Of a stretch of 8,055 nucleotides of DNA, positions 1-6,004 are shown piece by piece. The translations under genes were made by a program, and so were the position numbers. The notes under the pieces are model-generated. The model searched no databases, was not told the origin of the DNA, and worked only from the letters and a program-made list of their open reading frames with translations. Numbering within the stretch: position 1 is the first letter of the stretch; each line of letters starts with the position of its first letter. The stretch comes from Chloroflexota bacterium (GTDB lineage Bacteria > Chloroflexota > Dehalococcoidia > Lucifugimonadales > Lucifugimonadaceae), in assembly GCA_002730795.1 (NCBI GenBank), contig PCAX01000052.1, positions 1 to 8,055 on the forward strand, written 5' to 3'.

Positions 1-432
1 CGTTTAGCAGTAATAAAAGAAGGCGATTTATTTCGGATTTACGATATAAATGGTAAGCCGGTTAATTATATAGCAAGTTTTCATAAAACAGATGAGTCGG
101 GCATATATGATTATCAATGTTATTTTACTGATACAAAGGACTTTGTTAGCTCTACAGCCAGCTTATTTGATAATTCAATCATCAGGTATGAATATGACGC
201 ACCTAAAGGAATTCTGATGAATTACTATTATAAGTCAGGTCCTGATAAGGGCTCAAAAGTAGTAAAAAAAATGATAGAAGATGGAAATATGAGATTGAGC
301 TGGAAGTTCTCTTGGATTAAATATTTCCCAGTTGAATCAATTGAATCAACAAAAACCTATTATCCATTATTCAATTACTGGGCGGAAGATTTCCCCACAA
401 TTGCCAAGCCCATTGGTGGGCGGTTTCGGTAA
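1..432 (+). CDS. Hypothetical protein, 3' part only (5' end outside window)
   Basis: The frame is open from base 1 to the TAA at 430-432 and gives 143 residues without a stop, so the gene starts before the window. An ATG at 217 also lies in this frame, but the upstream codons are open and read like the same protein, so it is probably internal. The product is rich in Tyr, Lys and Asp, with short alternating hydrophobic strands (RIYDINGKPV, YDYQCYFTD) typical of a soluble or secreted beta-rich protein. The N-terminal visible part resembles MORN/toxin-immunity-like 'ingredient plus turn' repeats only loosely, and I do not recognise a family. There is no membrane helix in the visible part. A hairpin terminator follows 26 bases after the stop, which separates it from the FHA operon. 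Function unknown. Confidence 0.7.
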   Translation, partial: RLAVIKEGDLFRIYDINGKPVNYIASFHKTDESGIYDYQCYFTDTKDFVSSTASLFDNSIIRYEYDAPKGILMNYYYKSGPDKGSKVVKKMIEDGNMRLSWKFSWIKYFPVESIESTKTYYPLFNYWAEDFPTIAKPIGGRFR

Positions 433-457
433 TTAAGATTTGAAATAATCTCTTCAA

Positions 458-487
458 GCGGGGGTTTTTATTTCCCCGCATCTTTCT
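458..487 (+). terminator. Probable intrinsic terminator after the first gene
   Basis: GCGGGG at 458-463 pairs perfectly with CCCCGC at 474-479 around a 10-base T-rich loop, and a moderately T-rich stretch (ATCTTTCTGT) follows. The stem is entirely G-C in an AT-rich region and sits just after the TAA at 430-432, as expected for a Rho-independent terminator. The T tract is weak, so termination may be partial. Confidence 0.6.
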
Positions 488-524
488 GTAATAGTCCTTA
501 TATTCTATCGTGAGGATATGAAAA

Positions 525-593
525 ATGAGTAAAATTATACAAATGGTTCAGTTCACAGATAAGAATGTAAATGAGTATTATATTATTTTTTGA
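525..593 (+). CDS. Possible 22-residue small ORF / leader peptide
   Basis: ATG at 525 opens 22 codons ending in TGA at 591-593. The peptide begins MSKIIQMVQF and ends NEYYIIF. A GAGGA at 512-516 lies 8 bases upstream of the ATG, which is near-ideal spacing. The peptide has no recognisable motif. It overlaps the best promoter candidate for the next gene (552-581), so the two readings compete unless a second promoter lies further upstream. A chance ORF is quite possible in such AT-rich sequence. Confidence 0.2.
   Translation: MSKIIQMVQFTDKNVNEYYIIF
552..581 (+). promoter_or_regulatory. Candidate sigma-70-type promoter of the FHA operon
   Basis: TTCACA at 552-557 matches TTGACA at five of six positions, and TATTAT at 576-581 matches TATAAT at five of six, with an 18-base spacer. 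Transcription would begin near 588 and leave a leader of about 40 bases before the ATG at 627. The site lies after the terminator and before the first FHA gene. The region is AT-rich, so chance matches are common. Confidence 0.35.
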
Positions 594-626
594 GCAATAG
601 TAATTGAAAAAAAGAAAGGTATTAAT

Positions 627-1160
627 ATGGCAATAAAAACATGTAAAGAAAACGGACATAAATATGATTCTAGCGAGCATAATCAATGTCCATATTGTCC
701 AGATAAAACAGAAGTAATGGATAAACAATCCGTGCCACAAGATGGTTCAGGATCCAATGATGAAAAAACTGAAGTTATATCTGCACTATCAGAAGATAAA
801 ACTGCAATCCATAAACCAGCTGAAGATGATTCCAGTACGGAAAGCACAGGTTCCACAGGAAGAAAACTTGTTGGTTGGCTAGTCTCATTTACATGGAACA
901 GTGAGGGGCAGGATTATCAACTTCGCGAAGGGAAAACCCTCCTCGGCGCTGATAATACTTGTGACATTGTTATAGGTGATAGTGAAGTGTCGGGGCACAA
1001 TACAACCATTCTTAATCGTGGAGGTAAATTCAGGATTAAAGATGAATTTTCAACCAATGGGACCATTATTGATGGACATGAAATAGAAGACCAAACTGAT
1101 TTGAAAGATGGAAGTACTATCACACTTGGAAAAACGGATTTTCTGTTTCGAAAGATATAA
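627..1160 (+). CDS. Zinc-ribbon protein with acidic Thr-motif linker and degenerate FHA domain
   Basis: This is a 177-residue soluble protein, probably an adaptor in phosphothreonine signalling. Residues 6-24 form a small zinc-binding knuckle (Cys6, a GHKYD turn, then CPYC with Cys21 and Cys24), a header I associate with FHA proteins encoded beside kinases and VWA proteins. Residues 26-61 form an acidic linker with three similar motifs, DKTEV, EKTEV and DKTAI (Thr28, Thr48, Thr59). Residues 83-177 form an FHA fold: the GWLV strand, LLGADNTCDIVI, VSGHNTTI and STNGT. Key FHA residues are altered: the usual GR is Gly107-Ala108 and SRxH is Ser122-Gly-His-Asn, while Asn144-Gly145 remains. Phosphopeptide binding by this domain may therefore be weak or lost, and the linker may instead be the phosphorylated ligand for neighbouring FHA domains. 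The start has an AGAAAGG site about 7 bases upstream. It is the first gene of the operon. Confidence 0.85.
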   Translation: MAIKTCKENGHKYDSSEHNQCPYCPDKTEVMDKQSVPQDGSGSNDEKTEVISALSEDKTAIHKPAEDDSSTESTGSTGRKLVGWLVSFTWNSEGQDYQLREGKTLLGADNTCDIVIGDSEVSGHNTTILNRGGKFRIKDEFSTNGTIIDGHEIEDQTDLKDGSTITLGKTDFLFRKI

Positions 1161-1164
1161 AGGG
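1159..1164 (+). promoter_or_regulatory. Ribosome binding site that decides a TTG start
   Basis: AAAGGG overlaps the stop codon of the preceding gene and lies 6 bases before TTG at 1171. The next in-frame Met is residue 69, well inside the FHA domain, and starting there would delete the whole CxxC zinc ribbon. This supports TTG as the true start and suggests translational coupling to the gene before it. Confidence 0.6.
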
Positions 1165-1170
1165 TAATTT

Positions 1171-1548
1171 TTGATCCAGTGTAATAATTGCCGCCACCAA
1201 AACCAAGATAATGCACTATATTGTACCCGTTGCTCGATTCCCCTGTATGAAACTGAAATTAAAAAGGAGGGTAAATATCAATTGCAAACAAAGGATGGGA
1301 AAGTATTTTCCATTTCAAGCACTGAAATAACAATAGGCCGAAAAGGTAAAATCGCCTTTCCTGAAGATGGATTTATGTCCAGAAACCATGCAAAGATAAT
1401 TAATGTTTCCGGCAGTTTAACTCTCCAGGATTTGAATTCTCAAAACGGTACATTTATCAATGGGGAAAAAATTCATCAGTCTCAGAAAATCAAAACAGGC
1501 GATAAAATAAAATGCGGTAATACGACATTTACAGTGCAAAATGTCTAG
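1171..1548 (+). CDS. Zinc-ribbon FHA-domain protein
   Basis: This is a 125-residue soluble adaptor made of two modules. Residues 4-21 are a classical zinc ribbon (CNNC, then CTRC: Cys4, Cys7, Cys18, Cys21). Residues 36-125 are an FHA domain with all the hallmark residues: IGRKGK (Gly56, Arg57), MSRNHAKI (Ser70, Arg71, His73) and NSQNGTFINGEKI (Asn92, Gly93). From what is known of FHA domains, the Arg, Ser and Asn should bind a phosphothreonine peptide. This is therefore the simplest reader in the cluster, and the linker Thr motifs of the preceding gene are an attractive but unproven ligand. It starts at TTG 10 bases after the preceding stop and ends 12 bases before the next gene. No membrane segment is present, so it is probably cytoplasmic. 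Confidence 0.88.
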   Translation: MIQCNNCRHQNQDNALYCTRCSIPLYETEIKKEGKYQLQTKDGKVFSISSTEITIGRKGKIAFPEDGFMSRNHAKIINVSGSLTLQDLNSQNGTFINGEKIHQSQKIKTGDKIKCGNTTFTVQNV

Positions 1549-1560
1549 CAGGAATTTGAC

Positions 1561-2403
1561 ATGAGGCGTAACAGAGCAGAGATCCAGGTATTCAGCATAT
1601 CATTTCTTGATGTTCTTTCCTGTGCACTGGGTGCCGTGCTCATACTTCTGATCGTGGTGCCAATGTCTCCCCCCAGCCCTGAGGCAAAATTAAAGGTTAT
1701 TCAGAAACTGAAGGCGATCATAACATCCATAACAACAGAAAATAAAAGTCTTGAACAGCAGATTAGTGCATTAGAAGAAGAACAGTCCAAGACGATTCCT
1801 CAACCAACGAAGAAACCTGTTCCATCCCTTTTTGGCCTGCCCTTAAAAGCTGATCATGCTATTTTTTTAGTTGATGTTTCCCCAAGTATGCTCTGGCAAA
1901 TAGATAACTTATATGAAACGGTATCTTCTTTACTGAATAGTTGTGAGGTGAAACAGTATCGGTTCATTTATTTTGATGCTATTGTATATAATTCAGGACG
2001 TTATTGGAGACATGGATGGTTAAAAGGTACTCCTGAAAATAAAAACAAGTCATTGAGAGATACAAAATTACACTTATCCGAATTAATACCTAATGAACCA
2101 GGAGGAACAAATAGCGGAGATGCGCTATACGAGGCGATCAAATTCAGGGAAACTGACGTTATCTATTTTATTACAGACGGTCACCCTACTGTGGGGGAAA
2201 CAAGGGTGGAAAGTATACTAAGGCGAGTTAGACGTATAAATAATAATAATATAATAATAAATAGCATTATGGTAGGGTTGCCGGGAACAACTATTAATCA
2301 ATGGGGCGGTGTAATTTTCGACCCAGCTGCGAATCCAAAAGAACTTTATGATTTTTTACATTCCCTTGCTGAAGAAAACAATGGTGTTTATGTTGGAAGA
2401 TGA
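1561..2403 (+). CDS. MotB/ExbD-like membrane helix fused to a VWA domain
   Basis: This 280-residue protein has a single N-terminal membrane helix at about 12-33, preceded by a basic tail (MRRNR). The helix begins SFLDVLSCALG and carries an Asp (Asp17) at its start, matching the pattern of MotB, ExbD and TolR, in which a helix-embedded Asp carries protons or ions through the MotA/ExbB channel. A predicted coiled coil follows (about 42-77), then a Pro-rich linker and a von Willebrand factor A domain (97-280). The metal-ion-dependent adhesion site is intact: DVSPS (Asp105, Ser107, Ser109), Thr183 in GGTNSG and Asp206 in ITDGH. The VWA domain takes the place that OmpA or peptidoglycan-binding domains hold in MotB, and should lie outside the cytoplasmic membrane. 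AGGA lies 7 bases before the ATG. The channel partner follows after 5 bases. The Asp17 role is inferred from position only. Confidence 0.8.
   Translation: MRRNRAEIQVFSISFLDVLSCALGAVLILLIVVPMSPPSPEAKLKVIQKLKAIITSITTENKSLEQQISALEEEQSKTIPQPTKKPVPSLFGLPLKADHAIFLVDVSPSMLWQIDNLYETVSSLLNSCEVKQYRFIYFDAIVYNSGRYWRHGWLKGTPENKNKSLRDTKLHLSELIPNEPGGTNSGDALYEAIKFRETDVIYFITDGHPTVGETRVESILRRVRRINNNNIIINSIMVGLPGTTINQWGGVIFDPAANPKELYDFLHSLAEENNGVYVGR
2238..2264 (+). repeat. Short AAT/ATA microsatellite-like tract inside the VWA gene
   Basis: A run of AAT/ATA triplets encodes an Asn-Asn-Asn-Asn-Ile-Ile-Ile-Asn stretch between two VWA secondary-structure elements. It contains two short runs of the triplet in slightly shifted phase. 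Such a tract can slip in replication, but the reading frame is intact and the length is within what a VWA loop-strand would tolerate. Confidence 0.4.
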
Positions 2404-2408
2404 TGTGA

Positions 2409-3197
2409 ATGAACGTTTTTGAAAAAAGAATGAATAAGAAAGGAAATGAGTTTGATGCATTAGTTATCGGATTGATAGCAACATTTATATTTTATGGAGT
2501 ATTATGGGTAATCTTTTCTCTTGGTCTGGGAAATCCATATCATCGCATATTCATACTTTTAGGCGGTAGTTGGCCGGAAGGAACAATACAGTTTTTCACT
2601 TTTTTTGCTTTTTTTTGGGCACTCCTAATGCTGGGTTCAAAAACAAGGCGGTTAAAATGGGAAAATAACGCACTGTCCCTGGAATTATTACCTGAAGATG
2701 AGTACAAGGTATTACTACCGGACAAAATAAATGATCTTCGACTGAAACTTGCAGAGATTCAAGAATGGCAGGACAGTATAATGATTAAGACCCTGAAAAT
2801 GGCCTGCACAAAGTTTAGGGCCAATAAGTCTGTCCAAGAAACCATGGATGTGGTCAATATCCAGACAGAAATAAATCTAAATTATCTGGACACAAGTTTT
2901 AGTATCATCCGATATCTGGCCTGGTCGATCCCATCCATTGGCTTCATTGGCACTGTAATGGGCATAAGCGGGGCACTGGGGCATGTTGACCAGGCAGCAG
3001 CGGGAGACCTATCTGCAGTAACCTCTCTCCTTGGTACTGCGTTTGACACAACACTCATTGCACTTTTATTAAGCATTTTACTGATGTTCAGGATCCACAG
3101 GGTACAGCAGATTGAAGAACATTTTATCATTTCTGTACAGGACTACCTGATGTCCAATTTTGTTAACCGCATTTATGTTCCAAAGGCAGAGCGTTAG
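2409..3197 (+). CDS. MotA/TolQ/ExbB-family proton-channel protein
   Basis: This 262-residue integral membrane protein has four likely membrane helices at about 16-38, 58-77, 168-190 and 203-228. A roughly 90-residue cytoplasmic segment, predicted helical, lies between the second and third. The family signature is clear: GFIGTVMGISGAL (178-190) in helix 3 and LLGTAFDTTLIALLLSI (207-223) in helix 4, with polar Thr182 and Thr214/Thr215 where ExbB and MotA line the ion path. The family forms pentamers around a dimer of the Asp-bearing partner, and the adjacent VWA protein supplies that partner. The gene order (Asp-helix protein first, channel second) is the reverse of motAB and exbBD. GGAAGA at 2395-2400 lies 8 bases before the ATG, inside the end of the preceding gene. 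A second in-frame ATG at 2430 is a possible start. It overlaps the next gene by one base. Confidence 0.88.
   Translation: MNVFEKRMNKKGNEFDALVIGLIATFIFYGVLWVIFSLGLGNPYHRIFILLGGSWPEGTIQFFTFFAFFWALLMLGSKTRRLKWENNALSLELLPEDEYKVLLPDKINDLRLKLAEIQEWQDSIMIKTLKMACTKFRANKSVQETMDVVNIQTEINLNYLDTSFSIIRYLAWSIPSIGFIGTVMGISGALGHVDQAAAGDLSAVTSLLGTAFDTTLIALLLSILLMFRIHRVQQIEEHFIISVQDYLMSNFVNRIYVPKAER
3182..3186 (+). promoter_or_regulatory. Ribosome binding site for an overlapping GTG start
   Basis: AAAGG lies 10 bases before GTG at 3197, whose first base is the last base of the preceding TAG stop. The next in-frame Met is residue 187, far beyond the complete FHA domain, so GTG is the only sensible start. The overlap implies stop-start coupled translation of the channel and the protease. 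Confidence 0.5.
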
Positions 3198-4438
3198 TGT
3201 TCCAACAAGAGCCAGAAATCAAAATAACATTTTTGTCTGGACCAAGAAAGGGCCAGACTCTTACCTTCAAAGAAGAAGACGAGATCACTATAGGCCGAGA
3301 TAAGAGTAGCACTATTGTGTTTGATGGTCCTGAGAATAAATCTGTATCGAGGAAGCATGCTAAGATATGGTTTTATGGTGGTCTTACTGGGTTCTTTGTA
3401 TGGCAATTCGGGGATGGAAGCACAAATGGAACCTATGTGAATGGGAATAAACTTTTAAATGATGAGCTTGATTTAAATGATGGAGACGTGTTGTCTTTTA
3501 CAAAGGACAGGCAGGACATCAAAATCAGCATTAGTTCTACGCATCAACAAGAAAAGCAGGTTGATGCCGGGAGACAAGACACATCTCCAAGCTTCACTAA
3601 ATTGGTTCCAACTGCCAACCCCGGCTTTTTAAAAGAGGTCATTGACCAGCCTTTCTTCATTCCTGCGATTTGTACTGTGCTTGCTGCTATTTTTCTTTTT
3701 GTAGCCCCCAGCTTTACTGCATATACAATCGGCTTGGGCATTTATCTTGCATTAATGATGCTCTTCTTTGTAAAAGCTGTTTCAGGGCTGAATGTTCCTT
3801 TTTGGCTTTTGGGAGGGACAAGCGTGTTGTCAATCGTCCTCTTTTATATTTGGATTCCATGGTTGTTGTTGGAATTGATTTTTAGACCTTCTATCATCTT
3901 GGATTTCATGGAGTCCAAGACTTTTATCCAACAATTTATTGGACATTTTGTAGGCGCAGGCCTTATGGAAGAATTATTTAAGGTAATTCCTGTATTTGCC
4001 TTTATAGCATTGAAAAACAGATTTGCTCAAATGAATTTTTCTGGCATTGGCGATGGGAAAATATCCCCGGTGTTACTTATGCTTATAGGTGCCAGTTCTG
4101 CTGTTGGTTTTATTTTTGTTGAAACATTGTTTCAGTATGTCCCCGAAGCGGCCGAACAAGGAGAGGTTTTTGGTTTAGCTTTACTTATACCCCGTTTCAT
4201 TAGTGGTATTGCTGGTCATATTGGATTTTCCGGCATTTTCAGCTACTATATAGGGCTGGCTTTTTATTATAAAAACTTTAATCCAAAGCTATTAATTATT
4301 GGCTGGGTTTTAGCTTCAGTGTTGCATGGTTTATGGAATGCAATCCCTAATATTATTATTAGTTCAAGCGTAGCTATTGCTACATTCACTATATTTATGA
4401 TCTATCTCATCAAAGCTAAAAAATCATTTCCAACCTAG
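3197..4438 (+). CDS. FHA domain fused to PrsW-type intramembrane protease
   Basis: This 413-residue fusion starts with a canonical cytoplasmic FHA domain (about 6-113): ITIGRDKSS (Gly33, Arg34), VSRKHAKIW (Ser51, Arg52, His54) and GSTNGTYVNG (Asn77, Gly78). A polar linker (115-145) leads to a hydrophobic region with about seven to eight membrane helices (152-410). This has the conserved residues of PrsW, a glutamic-type membrane protease: MEELFK (Glu258, Glu259, Lys262), Glu309 in FVETLF, His341 in GHIGFSG, and His377 in LHGLWN. Bacillus PrsW makes the first cut in an anti-sigma factor. Here the substrate is unknown, and the single-pass proteins encoded alongside are candidates. FHA docking could bring the protease to phosphorylated targets, which is inference. 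All presumed catalytic residues are present, so it is probably active. The next gene follows after 14 bases. Confidence 0.87.
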   Translation: MFQQEPEIKITFLSGPRKGQTLTFKEEDEITIGRDKSSTIVFDGPENKSVSRKHAKIWFYGGLTGFFVWQFGDGSTNGTYVNGNKLLNDELDLNDGDVLSFTKDRQDIKISISSTHQQEKQVDAGRQDTSPSFTKLVPTANPGFLKEVIDQPFFIPAICTVLAAIFLFVAPSFTAYTIGLGIYLALMMLFFVKAVSGLNVPFWLLGGTSVLSIVLFYIWIPWLLLELIFRPSIILDFMESKTFIQQFIGHFVGAGLMEELFKVIPVFAFIALKNRFAQMNFSGIGDGKISPVLLMLIGASSAVGFIFVETLFQYVPEAAEQGEVFGLALLIPRFISGIAGHIGFSGIFSYYIGLAFYYKNFNPKLLIIGWVLASVLHGLWNAIPNIIISSSVAIATFTIFMIYLIKAKKSFPT

Positions 4439-4452
4439 AAGGAAAAGTAATT

Positions 4453-5904
4453 ATGAAAAAGAATCGAAAAGTTTCACTAATTCAACCATTATTGATCATA
4501 CTAATGGCCGTGCCGATACTGGCCAGTGATTTAAATATTGTTTTAGGAGAAGTGAATACAGATAAGTTTCCAGAGATTTGTTTCACCATTTCTGTAAAAG
4601 ACTCTGCAGGTGAAAAAATAGAAGATCTTGATACCAGTATGGTCAAGGTTTTTGAAGATTCTGTTCAAAATAATGAACTCATAATACAGACACTAGCAGA
4701 AAGTGAAAATCAGGTAGCAATATTGATTGCGGTAGATGCTTCAGGAAGTATGGCAGGTGAACCAATTGACAGCGTGAAATCTGCCATCAAGTCTTTTGCG
4801 GATCAGTTATCTGATAATGACCAGGTAATGGTTCTGGCCTTTCATGATGAAGTAGAAGTTATTTGTCCTTTTACAACAAATATGGCTACAGTCAAAACCC
4901 TGGCCGATTCTATTAAGGCTGGTGGGGACACGGAACTCTATGAAGGTGTTTATAAAGGCTTGGATTACTTATATGAAGATAAGAACCTGCCCAAGAATAA
5001 GGCTCTCATTGTATTATCAGATGGAAAGGATGAAGGCACAGCATACAGTGATGATGAAGCCATAGAAAAAGCTCTGGAATACGGAATTCCAATTTTTTCA
5101 ATAGGATACCACACAAAAGCAGAAAAGAAATATCTCCGTGTTCTTGAACGAATGGCATATAAAACAGGGGGACAGTACAATGATGCACCGTCTATTAAGG
5201 ATATAGATGAAGTGTATGACGCGGTCTATGAGCAGATCCAGGCCCAGCAATCCATTTGTTTTACCGCAAGTGTATTTGAAGCGGATAGTCTGGATCATAC
5301 AATTCATGTTAATATAGTTACTGAAGAGGGGACTGGGAACACTAGTTTAGTCTTTCAATCGCCATCAGGTAAAAATAAAAAGAGTAATAATTGGCTGGCA
5401 ATGGCAGCCATTCTCATAATATTGTTCTCTGTTTCATACTATATCAATAAAAGGAATAAACAGAATGCGGAAGATGAAAAGCAAAGACTTGAAAAGGAAA
5501 AAGAATCATTAGAAAGGGAGTTGGCTGATGAGAAACAATCTCAAGTTCAGCCCGACATGACTGAAAAGGTAGAACCTGACCCCAGGTACACGGTAATTTC
5601 TGGACGCCCCGGCGGCCAGATGGCCAAGCTCCAGTTTTACTTTGAAAATGGTCCACTTTCCGGTCAAAGTTTCTCGATCTCTGATGGTATGACCATTGGC
5701 AGGTCGGATAGTAACTTACTAACTGTTTCTGATCAGACCGTCTCTGGAAAACACGCAAAAATTGTTGTTAAGGGTGAGGCATTTTCAATAGTGGACCTTG
5801 ATTCTACCAATGGAACAATGGTTAATGGACAGAAAGTTTCAGAAATGTCTATCAAGTCCGGTGATCAAATTCAATTTGGTAAAGTGGTAACTAGAGTAAA
5901 ATAG
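4453..5904 (+). CDS. Exported VWA domain, single membrane helix, coiled coil and cytoplasmic FHA domain
   Basis: This 483-residue protein has a type I signal peptide (Lys-rich start, hydrophobic core, cleavage near residue 24-25). A small beta domain (about 30-80, CFTISVKDSAG) is followed by a VWA domain (88-275) with an intact metal site: DASGS (Asp95, Ser97, Ser99), Thr160 in GGDTEL, Asp190 in LSDGKD. One membrane helix (about 314-334) is followed by Lys/Arg (NKRNK), which places the C terminus inside. A charged coiled coil (about 340-370) leads to an FHA domain (391-483): TIGRSDSN (Gly416, Arg417), VSGKHAKI (Ser431, His434, with Gly432 replacing the usual Arg) and STNGTMVNG (Asn453). The VWA is therefore outside and the phosphothreonine reader inside, the layout of a transmembrane receptor or scaffold. 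AGAAGGA lies 9 bases before the ATG. It is the last gene of the tightly packed block, before a 100-base gap. Confidence 0.88.
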   Translation: MKKNRKVSLIQPLLIILMAVPILASDLNIVLGEVNTDKFPEICFTISVKDSAGEKIEDLDTSMVKVFEDSVQNNELIIQTLAESENQVAILIAVDASGSMAGEPIDSVKSAIKSFADQLSDNDQVMVLAFHDEVEVICPFTTNMATVKTLADSIKAGGDTELYEGVYKGLDYLYEDKNLPKNKALIVLSDGKDEGTAYSDDEAIEKALEYGIPIFSIGYHTKAEKKYLRVLERMAYKTGGQYNDAPSIKDIDEVYDAVYEQIQAQQSICFTASVFEADSLDHTIHVNIVTEEGTGNTSLVFQSPSGKNKKSNNWLAMAAILIILFSVSYYINKRNKQNAEDEKQRLEKEKESLERELADEKQSQVQPDMTEKVEPDPRYTVISGRPGGQMAKLQFYFENGPLSGQSFSISDGMTIGRSDSNLLTVSDQTVSGKHAKIVVKGEAFSIVDLDSTNGTMVNGQKVSEMSIKSGDQIQFGKVVTRVK

Positions 5905-5914
5905 AAGATCTTCT
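5903..5914. repeat. Perfect 12-base palindrome after the VWA-FHA gene
   Basis: AGAAGATCTTCT is its own reverse complement, starts at the second base of the TAG stop codon, and opens the largest gap in the operon. It lacks a loop and a following T tract, so it is not a normal terminator. It could be a repressor site for the downstream genes or chance. Confidence 0.3.
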
Positions 5915-5929
5915 TAAGGATACTGAACT

Positions 5930-5944
5930 AGGAGTAATATGTGA
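5930..5944 (+). promoter_or_regulatory. Orphan Shine-Dalgarno with a start-stop (ATG TGA)
   Basis: AGGAG at 5930-5934 is one of the best ribosome binding sites in the window. The ATG 4 bases later (5939) is followed immediately by TGA, and an overlapping GTG at 5941 gives only eight codons. Such a start-stop can hold or recycle ribosomes ahead of the next gene. Alternatively it is the remnant of a deleted small gene. Confidence 0.25.
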
Positions 5945-5963
5945 CCAATTCTACACAAGAACA

Positions 5964-5991
5964 CTGACATTGATTAAGTGTGAATTAAATA
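5964..5991 (+). promoter_or_regulatory. Weak promoter candidate before the DUF975-FHA gene
   Basis: CTGACA at 5964-5969 matches the -35 consensus at five of six positions. The best -10 options downstream (TTAAAT at 5985-5990 or TAAATA at 5986-5991) match poorly or at short spacing. A perfect TATAAT lies at 6001-6006 but overlaps the start codon. The 100-base gap makes an internal promoter plausible, but the sequence does not show a convincing one. Confidence 0.2.
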
Positions 5992-6004
5992 GAAAATAAA
6001 TATA

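Noticed and set aside
498..740. Reverse-strand ORF of 80 codons across the first promoter region
   Set aside because: It overlaps the start of the zinc-ribbon FHA gene, its product is a Phe/Ile/Tyr-rich string typical of antisense AT-rich DNA, and no family motif is visible.
917..1216. Reverse-strand ORF of 99 codons
   Set aside because: It lies antisense to the FHA region and across the junction of two well-supported genes. It has no motif and no convincing ribosome site.
2238..2264. AAT/ATA tract as a phase-variation switch
   Set aside because: The tract is short and made of triplets, so slippage would add or remove residues without shifting the frame. It cannot act as an on/off switch.
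1561..3197. Zorya anti-phage system (ZorA/ZorB)
   Set aside because: The MotA-like plus Asp-helix pair is suggestive, but the partner ends in VWA rather than an OmpA-like domain, the channel lacks ZorA's long coiled-coil tail, and no ZorC/D/E-like gene is in the window.
3670..3885. Forward-strand ORF in another frame, Cys-rich
   Set aside because: It is nested in the membrane part of the FHA-PrsW gene. The Cys-rich look comes from reading hydrophobic codons out of frame.
5444..5758. Reverse-strand ORF of 104 codons
   Set aside because: It is the longest antisense ORF but sits wholly inside the coiled-coil and FHA part of the VWA receptor gene and shows no domain pattern.
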